Assembly: GCA_016721015.1 (NCBI GenBank)
Contig: JADKJL010000013.1
Location: 281,644 to 345,643, forward strand
DNA from: Lysobacterales bacterium
GTDB taxonomy: Bacteria > Pseudomonadota > Gammaproteobacteria > Xanthomonadales > Rhodanobacteraceae
DNA: 64,000 nt
Reading direction: 5' to 3'
This document shows, piece after piece, positions 42,430-51,126 of this stretch. Numbering within the stretch: the stretch's first letter is position 1; each line of letters starts with the position of its first letter. A program made the translations under genes and the position numbers. The notes beneath the pieces are model-generated. The model made no database searches and was not told the origin of the DNA. It worked only from the letters and a program-made list of their open reading frames with translations.

Positions 42430-44775
42430 ATGAGCGCCCAACCGGTAACTCCAACCGCACCACCTGATCACGTCAGCATCGAGATTGATGGACAGCAGGT
42501 GTTCGCGCCGAAAGGTTCGATGATCATCCAGGCGGCTGACCGGATCGGTGTGGCGATCCCGCGTTTCTGCTATCACGAGAAGCTCGCGATCGCCGCGAAT
42601 TGCCGCATGTGCATGGTCGAAGTCGAGATGGGCGGTCGGCCGATGCCGAAGCCGCAGCCTTCCTGCGCGACGCCGGTGGCCGATGGCATGAAGGTGTTCA
42701 CGCAGTCGCAGCGCGCCTTGTCTGCGCAGCGCAACGTGATGGAATTCCTGCTCATCAACCATCCGCTCGATTGCCCGATTTGTGACCAGGGCGGCGAGTG
42801 TGAATTGCAGGATCTCTCGCTGGGCTTTGGCCGTTCGGTGAGCCGGTTTGTCGAGCGCAAGCGCACGGTTGCCGACGAGGATCTTGGTCCGCTGGTATCC
42901 ACCGAGATGACCCGCTGCATCCATTGCACGCGCTGCGTCCGGGTCATGGCCGAAGTGGCCGGCACCTACGAGCTGGGTGGCATGGAGCGTGGTGATCAAC
43001 TGCAGATCGGTACTTATGTCGGCAAGCCGCTGATGAGCGAGTTGTCCGGCAACGTCATCGATGTCTGTCCAGTCGGCGCATTGACCAACAAACCGTTCCG
43101 CTTCAAGGCGCGCGCCTGGGAGCTGATCGCGCGCGAATCGATCGGCTATCACGACGCGCTGGGTTCGAACCTGTGGTTGCACACGCGTCGTGGCGAAGTG
43201 TTGCGCACGGTGCCGCGCGACAACGAGGCGATCAACGAATGCTGGTTGTCCGATCGCGATCGCTACAGCCATCAGGGTCTGACCGCGGCTGATCGTGCGA
43301 CGATGCCGATGATCCGCAAGAACGGTGTCCTCGTCGAGACGACGTGGACCGAGGCGCTGGCATTTGTCGCCGACCAGTTGCGCAAGTCGCAAGGTGATCT
43401 GGGCGCGCTGGTTGCACCGCTGACTTCGAATGAGGAAGGCCATCTGCTTGCACGACTGGTGCGCGGACTTGGCAGCGAGCGTATCGACCATCGCCTGCGC
43501 CAGAATGATTTCTCCGATGCGCCACGTGCACAGGCCTTTGGCATGCCCGTTGGCGAACTGGAGAAAGCCAATGCGATCGTCCTGATTGGTTGCAACCCAC
43601 GCCACGAAATGCCCTTGCTCAACCATCGACTGCGCAAGGCGGCCAACGCGGGCGCGAAAGTCTGGTTGATCAATCCGCTCGATTTTGATTTCAACTTCAC
43701 GGTTGCCGGCAAGCAAGTCGTTGCGCCGGCAGCCATGGTCGAGGCTGTTCTCGGGCTGGCGCGAGCCGCCAATGATGCAGGCAAGTTGCCGGCATCCTCG
43801 GCACTCGCCGCAGAACTGACAAAGTCCGAGGCCAACGCGGCAGCCAAAGGCCTGATCGACCAGCTCATGGCCGCCACCAGTTCGGTGGTCATTCTCGGCG
43901 AGTCTGCCGTGCAGGATGTTGATGCGGCCTGGTTGCGTGCGGCGGCCCGGTTCATTGCGCGGTCGACCGATTCGGCCTACAACGAGATTCCATCGGGCGC
44001 CAATGCCATTGGCCTGGCCGACGCAGGCGTTGTCGCGCAAACGGATGGCGACAATGTCGCCGGCATGCTGGCCAAGCCACCGAAGAGTCTGATCGTCTAT
44101 CACGCCGGTTCGGCTGATTTCGCCGCACCCGCCGCGTTCGACAAGGCGCGCAGCGAAACCGATTGCTACATCTACATCGGCGCCTATGCCTGCGAAGGCG
44201 TGCGCAGCAAGGCCCATGCGGTTCTGCCGATTGGTCTGCCGCCGGAAATCGACGCCAGCTACACCAATGTCGATGGCATCGTGCAGACGCTGGCCGCCGG
44301 TTCAAAAGCGCCGGGCGAGGCGCGGCCGGGCTGGCGGGTGTTGCGCGCACTCGGATCGGCGCTCGCACTGGATGGCTTCGGCTTTACCGAGATCGGCGAA
44401 GTGCGTGCACAGATGACCAGGGCCCCGGTTGTGGATGGCGCGGCACCGGCCGTGCGCAAACGGGCTGTGCCGACTGGCAGCTTCGAGCGCATTGCCACCA
44501 CCGCCATCTATCGCGCCGATGCGGTTCTGCGCCGTTCGCCGGCACTCAACGCACACCCGTTGACGCGGGGTGCCATGGTTTCCCTCAATCCCGCCGATGC
44601 GGCAAAGCTGGATCTTGTCAGCGGCGGCGAGGCGCGCGTCGAGGACGTCATCCTTGATGTCGAAGTGGACGCGGCCGTGCCGATCGGCGCGGCATGGATC
44701 GAATCAGGTTACTCCGCAACGGCGACTCTGCCTGCGCATGGTTCGGCGATGAAAATCACGAGGGCTTCCGCATGA
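42430..44775 (+). CDS. nuoG: NADH-quinone oxidoreductase subunit G
   Basis: 781 residues. The N-terminal [2Fe-2S] domain has cysteines in RFCYHEKLAIAANCRMCMVE; the following His/Cys cluster N5 is in HPLDCPICDQGGECELQDLS; cluster N4 is in MTRCIHCTRCVRVMAEV and GNVIDVCPVGALTNKPFRFK. The molybdopterin-like domain follows (residues 220-690) without cofactor. ATG 42430 (MSAQPVTPTAPP) follows CAGGAGCAC. The stop overlaps the nuoH ATG (ATGA). Confidence 0.93.
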   Translation: MSAQPVTPTAPPDHVSIEIDGQQVFAPKGSMIIQAADRIGVAIPRFCYHEKLAIAANCRMCMVEVEMGGRPMPKPQPSCATPVADGMKVFTQSQRALSAQRNVMEFLLINHPLDCPICDQGGECELQDLSLGFGRSVSRFVERKRTVADEDLGPLVSTEMTRCIHCTRCVRVMAEVAGTYELGGMERGDQLQIGTYVGKPLMSELSGNVIDVCPVGALTNKPFRFKARAWELIARESIGYHDALGSNLWLHTRRGEVLRTVPRDNEAINECWLSDRDRYSHQGLTAADRATMPMIRKNGVLVETTWTEALAFVADQLRKSQGDLGALVAPLTSNEEGHLLARLVRGLGSERIDHRLRQNDFSDAPRAQAFGMPVGELEKANAIVLIGCNPRHEMPLLNHRLRKAANAGAKVWLINPLDFDFNFTVAGKQVVAPAAMVEAVLGLARAANDAGKLPASSALAAELTKSEANAAAKGLIDQLMAATSSVVILGESAVQDVDAAWLRAAARFIARSTDSAYNEIPSGANAIGLADAGVVAQTDGDNVAGMLAKPPKSLIVYHAGSADFAAPAAFDKARSETDCYIYIGAYACEGVRSKAHAVLPIGLPPEIDASYTNVDGIVQTLAAGSKAPGEARPGWRVLRALGSALALDGFGFTEIGEVRAQMTRAPVVDGAAPAVRKRAVPTGSFERIATTAIYRADAVLRRSPALNAHPLTRGAMVSLNPADAAKLDLVSGGEARVEDVILDVEVDAAVPIGAAWIESGYSATATLPAHGSAMKITRASA

Positions 44776-45842
44776 TTGATGCAATGCGCGATGGCTTGCT
44801 CGGCTACGGCGATGCCGGACTGGTCGTCTGGCTGCTCTTGAAGGTTCTCGTCATTGCCGTCCCGGTGATCATCGCGGTGGCGATGTTCGTCTACTGGGAA
44901 CGCAAGGTCATCGGCTGGATGCATGTGCGACTGGGACCGACCGAGATCGGTCCCTTTGGCTTGCTGCAGGCCTTTGCCGACGTCTTCAAGCTGCTGTTCA
45001 AGGAAGTCATCCGGCCGACGACCGCGAACAAGTTCCTGTTCTTTCTCGCACCGCTGATTGCCTTGGTGCCCTCGTTCGCGGCCTGGTCGCTGGTTCCATT
45101 CGATGCGGGCATGGTGCTGGCGAATGTCAATGTCGGCTTGCTGCTGTTGCTCGCGCTGACCTCGCTGGGCGTCTACGGCATCATCCTCGCTGGCTGGGCA
45201 TCGAACTCGCGCTACGCGATGCTGGGTGCGATGCGCGCGGCGGCGCAGACGATCTCCTACGAGATCCCGATGGGCTTCGCCCTTGTCAGCGTGATGATCA
45301 TGACCGGCAGCCTGAACCTGAGCGAGATCGTCATGGCCCAGGCTGGCACCAAGGGCTTCTTCGACTGGTACTGGTTGCCGCTGCTGCCGATGTTCGTCAT
45401 CTATTTCATCTCCGGCGTCGCCGAAACCAACCGCTCGCCGTTTGACATGGCCGAGGGTGAATCGGAAATCGTTGCCGGCTTCCATGTCGAATATTCCGGA
45501 TCCGCATTCGCGATCTTCTTCCTCGCCGAATACGCGAACATGATCCTGATTGCGTTCCTCGCCACCGTCCTGTTCATGGGTGGCTGGCTGAGCCCGCTGC
45601 AGGGCTGGATCACGGCCGATGTGGCGTGGATCGACTGGATCTGGAAGGGTGGCTGGCAGTGGACCTTCATCAAGGCATTCTGCTTCTCGTTCTTCTACTT
45701 GTGGTTCCGTGCCACGTTTCCGCGCTACCGCTATGACCAGATCATGCGCCTGGGCTGGAAGGTGTTCATTCCGATCACGATCGCGTGGGTGGTTGTCGCC
45801 GCCTGCCTGAAGTATTTCGGCCTCGTCACGATTGGTGCATGA
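44772..45842 (+). CDS. nuoH: NADH-quinone oxidoreductase subunit H
   Basis: 356 residues, eight or more membrane helices. Diagnostic blocks: YWERKVIGWMHVRLGPTEIG and PFGLLQAFADVFKLLFKE (quinone loop), GWASNSRYAMLGAMRAAAQT, ISGVAETNRSPFDMAEGESE and IVAGFHVEYSGSAFAIFFLA. The Glu residues of the amphipathic loop that links quinone reduction to proton pumping are present. ATG 44772 overlaps the nuoG stop. Confidence 0.95.
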   Translation: MIDAMRDGLLGYGDAGLVVWLLLKVLVIAVPVIIAVAMFVYWERKVIGWMHVRLGPTEIGPFGLLQAFADVFKLLFKEVIRPTTANKFLFFLAPLIALVPSFAAWSLVPFDAGMVLANVNVGLLLLLALTSLGVYGIILAGWASNSRYAMLGAMRAAAQTISYEIPMGFALVSVMIMTGSLNLSEIVMAQAGTKGFFDWYWLPLLPMFVIYFISGVAETNRSPFDMAEGESEIVAGFHVEYSGSAFAIFFLAEYANMILIAFLATVLFMGGWLSPLQGWITADVAWIDWIWKGGWQWTFIKAFCFSFFYLWFRATFPRYRYDQIMRLGWKVFIPITIAWVVVAACLKYFGLVTIGA

Positions 45843-45867
45843 GCCGAGCCAGGACTGAATAGCAACC

Positions 45868-46356
45868 ATGAAAAGAGTCTTTCACTACTTCAAAAGCCTG
45901 CTCTTGCTGGAGCTTCTCGCCGGCATGTGGCTGACCTTTCGCTACATGTTCAAGCCGAAGTACACGATGCGCTATCCGGAAGAACACATTCCGAAATCGA
46001 ATCGCTTCCGCGGCCTGCACGCCTTGCGCCGCTACCCCAACGGCGAGGAGCGCTGCATTGCCTGCAAGCTGTGCGAAGCGGTGTGCCCGGCGCTTGCGAT
46101 CACCATTGATTCGGACATGCGCGAGGATGGCACCCGGCGCACCACGCGCTACGACATCGACCTGTTCAAGTGCATCTACTGTGGCTTCTGCGAGGAATCC
46201 TGCCCAGTCGATTCGATCGTCGAGACGCACCTGCACGAATACCATTTCGAGAAGCGCGGCGAGAACGTCGTCAACAAGATCCAGTTGCTCGCGATCGGTG
46301 ATCGCTACGAGGGCGAGATCGCGGCGGCGCGTGCCCAGGACGCGGCGTTCCGATGA
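45868..46356 (+). CDS. nuoI: NADH-quinone oxidoreductase subunit I
   Basis: 162 residues with two [4Fe-4S] clusters: CIACKLCEAVCPALAIT and CIYCGFCEESCPVDSIVE, each with C-x2-C-x2-C-x3-CP. A hydrophobic/basic N-terminal region (LLLLELLAGMWLTFRYMFKP) docks on the membrane arm. Transfers electrons from NuoG toward cluster N2 of NuoB. nuoJ follows after 18 bp. Confidence 0.96.
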   Translation: MKRVFHYFKSLLLLELLAGMWLTFRYMFKPKYTMRYPEEHIPKSNRFRGLHALRRYPNGEERCIACKLCEAVCPALAITIDSDMREDGTRRTTRYDIDLFKCIYCGFCEESCPVDSIVETHLHEYHFEKRGENVVNKIQLLAIGDRYEGEIAAARAQDAAFR

Positions 46357-46374
46357 GCAGGCACGGAGAATCCC

Positions 46375-46989
46375 ATGACATTTGAACTGGTCTGCTTCTA
46401 CTTCTTCGCGACCGTGGCTGGCATTGCCGCGCTGTCGGTGATCAGCGTGAAGAACCCGGTTGTCGCCGCGCTCTGCCTGGTGTTGACCTTTTTCTCGATG
46501 GCCTGCGTCTGGCTGCTTGCCCAGGCCGAGTTTCTTGCCGTCGCCCTTGTGCTGGTCTATGTCGGCGCGGTCATGGTCCTGTTCCTGTTCGTGGTGATGA
46601 TGCTCGATGTCGATTTCACCGCGGTTCGCGAGGGCTTCGTGCGCTTTCTGCCGGTGGGTGTGCTGGTTGCCGTGGTCATGCTTGCGGAAATGCTGATGAT
46701 GATCGGCGTGCGCACCCTGCAGACACCGGCGACGGCTGATCCCGCGTTGCTCGCTGGCATGTCGAACATGGAATGGCTGGGCCACACCCTGTTCCGCGAT
46801 TTCCTGCTGCCCTTCGAAATTGCCTCGCTGATTCTTACCGTCGGTCTGATCGCCGCCGTCACCCTGACCCTGCGCAAGCGCACCGGCACCAAGATCCAGA
46901 AGCCCAGCCAGCAGGTCAGGGTCAGGCGCGAGGATCGCATTCGCCTGGTCAAGATGGCTGCGGTGAAGAAAGGAGAGGTGGCGCCATGA
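46375..46989 (+). CDS. nuoJ: NADH-quinone oxidoreductase subunit J
   Basis: 204 residues, five membrane helices. The conserved helix 3 region is EFLAVALVLVYVGAVMVLFL, with the pi-bulge Tyr/Gly. The C-terminus ends in a basic tail (KKRTGTKIQKPSQQVRVRRE onward). The stop overlaps nuoK by 4 bp (ATGA). Confidence 0.94.
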   Translation: MTFELVCFYFFATVAGIAALSVISVKNPVVAALCLVLTFFSMACVWLLAQAEFLAVALVLVYVGAVMVLFLFVVMMLDVDFTAVREGFVRFLPVGVLVAVVMLAEMLMMIGVRTLQTPATADPALLAGMSNMEWLGHTLFRDFLLPFEIASLILTVGLIAAVTLTLRKRTGTKIQKPSQQVRVRREDRIRLVKMAAVKKGEVAP

Positions 46990-47291
46990 TCACGCTTGCA
47001 CATTTTCTGAGCCTCGGTGCGCTGCTGTTCTGCATCGCCGTGGCCGGCATCTTCATCAACCGCAAGAACGTGATCGTGCTGCTCATGTGCATCGAGCTCA
47101 TGCTGCTTGCGGTCAACACGAATTTCGTCGCCTTCTCGCGCTATCTCGGCGATCCGGCCGGACAGGTCTTCGTGTTCTTCATTCTCACCGTGGCTGCGGC
47201 CGAAGCGGCGATCGGCCTGGCCATCCTTGTCGTCCTGTTCCGCAACCGCGCGACGATCGACGTGACCGCCATCGACACGCTCAAGGGTTGA
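46986..47291 (+). CDS. nuoK: NADH-quinone oxidoreductase subunit K
   Basis: 101 residues, the exact family size. Three membrane helices with the two conserved Glu: IVLLMCIELMLLAVNTNFVA and FFILTVAAAEAAIGLAILVV. These residues carry protons in the NuoJK channel. Starts at ATG 46986 inside the nuoJ end. Confidence 0.95.
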   Translation: MITLAHFLSLGALLFCIAVAGIFINRKNVIVLLMCIELMLLAVNTNFVAFSRYLGDPAGQVFVFFILTVAAAEAAIGLAILVVLFRNRATIDVTAIDTLKG

Positions 47292-47294
47292 TTG

Positions 47295-49340
47295 ATGATG
47301 CTCGATAAATACATCCTGCTGACGATCGTCCTCGCACCTCTGCTTGGCGCTTTGATCGCCGGCTTTTTCGGCAAGCGTATCGGCCGGGTCGCCTCGCACA
47401 GCGTGACCATCACCGGCGTTGGCTTGAGCTGCGCATTGTCGATCCATGTGCTCTACCAGCTTGTCTGGGGTGGGGCAGAGAGCTTCAACCAGAATCTCTA
47501 CACCTGGTTCGAAGTGGGCAGCACCAGTGCGCATGTCGGTTTCCTGATCGATCGCCTGACCGCGATGATGATGGTGGTCGTCACCTTCGTCTCGCTGATG
47601 GTGCACGTCTACACGATCGGCTACATGGCCGAAGATGATGGCTACGAGCGCTTCTTCAGCTACATCGCGTTGTTCACCTTCTCGATGCTGATGCTGGTGA
47701 TGAGCAACAACTTCCTGCAGCTGTTTTTCGGCTGGGAAGCGGTGGGTCTGGTTTCCTATCTGCTGATCGGCTTCTGGTACAAGCGGCCAACCGCGATCTT
47801 CGCCAACATGAAGGCGTTCCTGGTCAACCGCGTGGGTGATTTCGGTTTCCTGCTCGGTATCGCCGGGGTGCTGATGTGGTTTGGCGGCTCGCTGGATTAC
47901 GGCACGGTCTTCGCGCATGCGCAGGATCCTTCGCTGGACATGGCCTCGCGCTCGGTCGAGTTGATCGCCGGACATCCCTGGCATGTCGCCACCATCGTCT
48001 GCATTTGTCTGTTCATCGGCGCGATGGGCAAGTCCGCTCAGGTGCCCTTGCATGTGTGGCTGCCCGATTCGATGGAAGGTCCGACGCCGATCTCGGCTCT
48101 GATCCATGCGGCGACGATGGTCACCGCCGGCATCTTCATGGTCGCGCGCATGTCGCCGCTGTTCGAGTTGAGCGAAACCGCGCTGACTTTCGTGCTGGTG
48201 ATTGGCGCAACGACTGCGTTGTTCACCGGCCTGATCGGTGTCGTGCAGAACGACATCAAGCGCGTCGTCGCCTATTCGACCTTGTCCCAGCTCGGCTACA
48301 TGACCGTCGCCCTCGGTGTCTCGGCTTACTCGGCCGGCGTGTTCCATTTGATGACGCATGCCTTCTTCAAGGCCCTGCTGTTCCTCGGTGCCGGCTCGGT
48401 GATCATCGCCATGCATCACGAGCAGGACATGCGCCACATGGGCGGCCTGCGCAAGTACATGCCGATTACCTGGATCACAATGTGGATCGGCTCGCTGGCC
48501 CTGGCCGGTGCGCCGGGTTTTGCCGGATTCTTTTCCAAGGACGCGATCATCGAGGCAGTCGGTGAATCGCATCGCCTCGGTGCGGGATATGCGTACTTCT
48601 GCGTGCTTGCCGGCGTCTTCATCACCGCGCTGTACAGCTTCCGCCTGCTCTACATGACCTTTCACGGCAAGGAGCGTTTCGTCGTCGACAAGGTCAAGCA
48701 GCACCATGGTCATGTCGATCACGAGCACCACGCGCCGGGCCATCTCGCCCATGCGCCGAACGAATCGCCGTGGGTGGTGACCGTGCCGCTCGTGCTGCTG
48801 GCGATTCCCTCGGTTGTGGTCGGATTTCTGACCATCGGGCCGATGCTGTTCGGTGACTATTTCGGCAACGCGATCTTCGTGCGCGAAGCGAACAATGTGA
48901 TCGGCGAGCTTGGCCATGAATTCCACGGCGCAACCGCGATGGTCCTGCATGGGTTCACGCAGGCGCCGTTCTGGATCGCTCTCGCCGGCTTTGGCACTGC
49001 CACCTGGATCTGGCTGTTCAATCCGTCCATCGCCGACAAGGCCGAGAATGCCCTGCGTCCGCTGCACACGGTGCTGGCCAACAAGTACTGGTTCGACACT
49101 ATCTACCAGGCGGTCTTCGCCCGCGGTGGCCTGCGTTTCGGCCGGGGCCTCTGGCGCGGCAGTGACGCCGCCCTGATCGATGGTGCGATCAACGGATCGG
49201 CCAGCCTGGTCGACCAGTTGTCGGCACTCGTACGCCGGATCCAGTCCGGTTATCTCTACCACTACGCATTCGCGATGATCCTTGGCCTGATCCTGCTGCT
49301 TGGCGGATCGTGGTGGGTTTTCGCGCGCATCGCTGCCTGA
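47295..49340 (+). CDS. nuoL: NADH-quinone oxidoreductase subunit L
   Basis: 681 residues, MrpA-like antiporter subunit. The antiporter core has the key Glu in LFFGWEAVGLVSYLLIGFWY, the His/Lys in CLFIGAMGKSAQVPLHVWLP and DSMEGPTPISALIHAATMVT, and the discontinuous-helix Lys in VVQNDIKRVVAYSTLSQLGY. The long C-terminal lateral helix is present (residues 520-680). ATG 47295 follows AAGGG. A His-rich loop (KQHHGHVDHEHHAPGHLAHA) near residue 475 is unusual and could bind metal. Confidence 0.94.
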   Translation: MMLDKYILLTIVLAPLLGALIAGFFGKRIGRVASHSVTITGVGLSCALSIHVLYQLVWGGAESFNQNLYTWFEVGSTSAHVGFLIDRLTAMMMVVVTFVSLMVHVYTIGYMAEDDGYERFFSYIALFTFSMLMLVMSNNFLQLFFGWEAVGLVSYLLIGFWYKRPTAIFANMKAFLVNRVGDFGFLLGIAGVLMWFGGSLDYGTVFAHAQDPSLDMASRSVELIAGHPWHVATIVCICLFIGAMGKSAQVPLHVWLPDSMEGPTPISALIHAATMVTAGIFMVARMSPLFELSETALTFVLVIGATTALFTGLIGVVQNDIKRVVAYSTLSQLGYMTVALGVSAYSAGVFHLMTHAFFKALLFLGAGSVIIAMHHEQDMRHMGGLRKYMPITWITMWIGSLALAGAPGFAGFFSKDAIIEAVGESHRLGAGYAYFCVLAGVFITALYSFRLLYMTFHGKERFVVDKVKQHHGHVDHEHHAPGHLAHAPNESPWVVTVPLVLLAIPSVVVGFLTIGPMLFGDYFGNAIFVREANNVIGELGHEFHGATAMVLHGFTQAPFWIALAGFGTATWIWLFNPSIADKAENALRPLHTVLANKYWFDTIYQAVFARGGLRFGRGLWRGSDAALIDGAINGSASLVDQLSALVRRIQSGYLYHYAFAMILGLILLLGGSWWVFARIAA

Positions 49341-49343
49341 TCC

Positions 49344-49593
49344 AACCCGCACTATCCATGAACGTCGCAGGAAAACGCTGAAATGTTTGATAGGGCAAGG
49401 CAAATCGGAAATCACATGGCTTCGACAAAATATACGGCTGCGTTTCCCTGCTGGCACGGCCCTCGCGGGTCTTTTGCGGCGATCGCGGCGTTGCTTGTCG
49501 CCGCAATGGGCCCACCATTCCGGCTCCGCGCGCCTTGCGCTCGCCACAAAATCCTCCGCGAACATCCGCGCCCGTTCATGAATAGTGTGGGTT
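49344..49593. mobile_element. MITE-like 250-bp element between nuoL and nuoM
   Basis: AACCCGCACTATCCATGAAC (from 49344, to 49364) is repeated inverted at 49573-49593 (AACCCACACTATTCATGAAC on the other strand): 18 of 21 positions match. No transposase fits within 250 bp. A 70-codon plus-strand reading frame (49383-49595) exists but is Arg/Pro/His-rich and unlike a real protein. The flanks are the nuoL stop and the nuoM start. Classification as a non-autonomous mobile element is inferred from the inverted ends and size. Confidence 0.6.
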
Positions 49594-49598
49594 AGGGA

Positions 49599-51119
49599 AT
49601 GACGACCACCATGGCTCAATGGCCTCTTCTCAGCATCTTGATCTGGTTGCCGATTGTCGGCGCTGTCCTCGTGCTTGCCCTCGGACGCGACCCGCGCGTC
49701 GCGCGCTGGCTCAGCGTGCTTGTGGCGCTGCTCACCTTTGCCGCCAGCCTGCCGCTTTATTTCGGTTACGACGCGGTCGCCGGCGGAATGCAGTTCGGTG
49801 AATCCCACCTTTGGATCAATGGACTCAAGGCCTACTACGGTCTCGGCGTGGATGGCATCTCGGTCGCCCTGATCGTGCTGACCACCTTCACCAGTGTGCT
49901 GGTCATCATTGGCTCGTGGGGGCCGATCAACAAGCGGGTTTCGCAGTACATGGCGGCCATGCTCGTCCTCGAGGGCATGCTGATCGGCATCTTCTCGGCG
50001 ACTGATGCGCTGCTGTTCTACGTGTTCTTCGAGGCGATGCTGATTCCGATGTTCATCATCATCGGTGTCTGGGGCGGACCGCGGCGCGTGTACGCGACGC
50101 TGAAGTTCTTCATCTACACCTTCCTCGGCTCGATCTTCATGCTGATCGCGCTGATCTACCTGCACATGAAGACCGGCGAATTTTCGCTGGCGGCGTTTGC
50201 CGCGGCACCGCTCAGTACAACCGAGCAGACCTGGTTGTTCTTCGGCTTCCTCGCCGGCTTCGCGATCAAGGTGCCGATGTGGCCGGTGCACACCTGGCTG
50301 CCCGATGCCCACGTCGAGGCGCCGACCGGCGGCTCGGTGATTCTGGCCGCGATCATGCTGAAGGTCGGCGGCTACGGGTTCATCCGCTTCTCGCTTCCGA
50401 TCACGCCGGATGCCTCGCAGGAATACGCCTGGGTGGTCATCGCGATGTCGCTGATCGCGGTGGTCTATATCGGCTATGTCGCCCTGGTCCAGGACGACAT
50501 GAAAAAGCTGATCGCCTATTCGTCGGTCGCCCACATGGCCTTCGTCACCCTAGGCATCTTCATCTCCATGGCTCTGGTGCGCGAATACGCCAATCCGGAT
50601 GCGGCACGTCTCGGCCTGCAGGGCGCGATGGTGCAGATGATTTCGCACGGCTTTGTATCGGGCGCCATGTTTACCTGCATCGGCGTGCTCTACGATCGAT
50701 TGCACACGCGCATGATCGACGAGTACGGCGGCGTCATGAACGTCATGCCGTGGTTCGGCGGCTTTTTCATCTTCTTCTCGATGGCCAACTGCGGCTTGCC
50801 CGGCACCAGCGGATTCGTCGGCGAGTTCATGGTCATCCTGGCTTCCTTCCAGAGCAATCCATTCATCGCCCTGGTTGCTGCCTTCACCCTGATCATCGGC
50901 GCGGCCTACACGCTGTGGCTGGTCAAGCGCGTGATCTTTGGCGAAGTCACCAACCCGAAGGTGGCCAAGTTCAAGGATCTCGACGCGCGCGAGTGGATCG
51001 TGCTCGGATCGTTCGCCGTTGCCGTGCTCGCCCTCGGCGTTTACCCGAAGCCGCTGACCGACCTGATGAACAGCTCGGTGCTGCAGATCGTCAATGCGCT
51101 GATGCTGAGCAAGGCCTGA
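49599..51119 (+). CDS. nuoM: NADH-quinone oxidoreductase subunit M
   Basis: 506 residues, antiporter-like. Key residues: Glu in LFYVFFEAMLIPMFIIIGVW, Lys in GFAIKVPMWPVHTWLPDAHV, and VQDDMKKLIAYSSVAHMAFV. ATG 49599 (MTTTMAQWPLL) or 49611 may start. It begins a few bases after the right end of the 250-bp repeat element, so the original upstream context is disrupted; GTTAGGGA precedes the start. Confidence 0.94.
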   Translation: MTTTMAQWPLLSILIWLPIVGAVLVLALGRDPRVARWLSVLVALLTFAASLPLYFGYDAVAGGMQFGESHLWINGLKAYYGLGVDGISVALIVLTTFTSVLVIIGSWGPINKRVSQYMAAMLVLEGMLIGIFSATDALLFYVFFEAMLIPMFIIIGVWGGPRRVYATLKFFIYTFLGSIFMLIALIYLHMKTGEFSLAAFAAAPLSTTEQTWLFFGFLAGFAIKVPMWPVHTWLPDAHVEAPTGGSVILAAIMLKVGGYGFIRFSLPITPDASQEYAWVVIAMSLIAVVYIGYVALVQDDMKKLIAYSSVAHMAFVTLGIFISMALVREYANPDAARLGLQGAMVQMISHGFVSGAMFTCIGVLYDRLHTRMIDEYGGVMNVMPWFGGFFIFFSMANCGLPGTSGFVGEFMVILASFQSNPFIALVAAFTLIIGAAYTLWLVKRVIFGEVTNPKVAKFKDLDAREWIVLGSFAVAVLALGVYPKPLTDLMNSSVLQIVNALMLSKA

Positions 51120-51126
51120 GAACCCG

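Noticed and set aside
42100..44217. A 705-codon minus-strand frame over nuoF-nuoG
   Set aside because: Shadow of two well supported genes; low complexity composition and no recognisable domain.
49383..49595. Small plus-strand gene between nuoL and nuoM
   Set aside because: It lies inside the inverted-end element, its composition is Arg/Pro/His-rich and no ribosome-binding site precedes it.
46557..50534. A 1325-codon minus-strand reading frame across nuoJ to nuoM
   Set aside because: It is the antisense shadow of GC-rich nuo genes, rich in His, Asp, Glu and Arg, with no motif; the plus-strand genes are certain.
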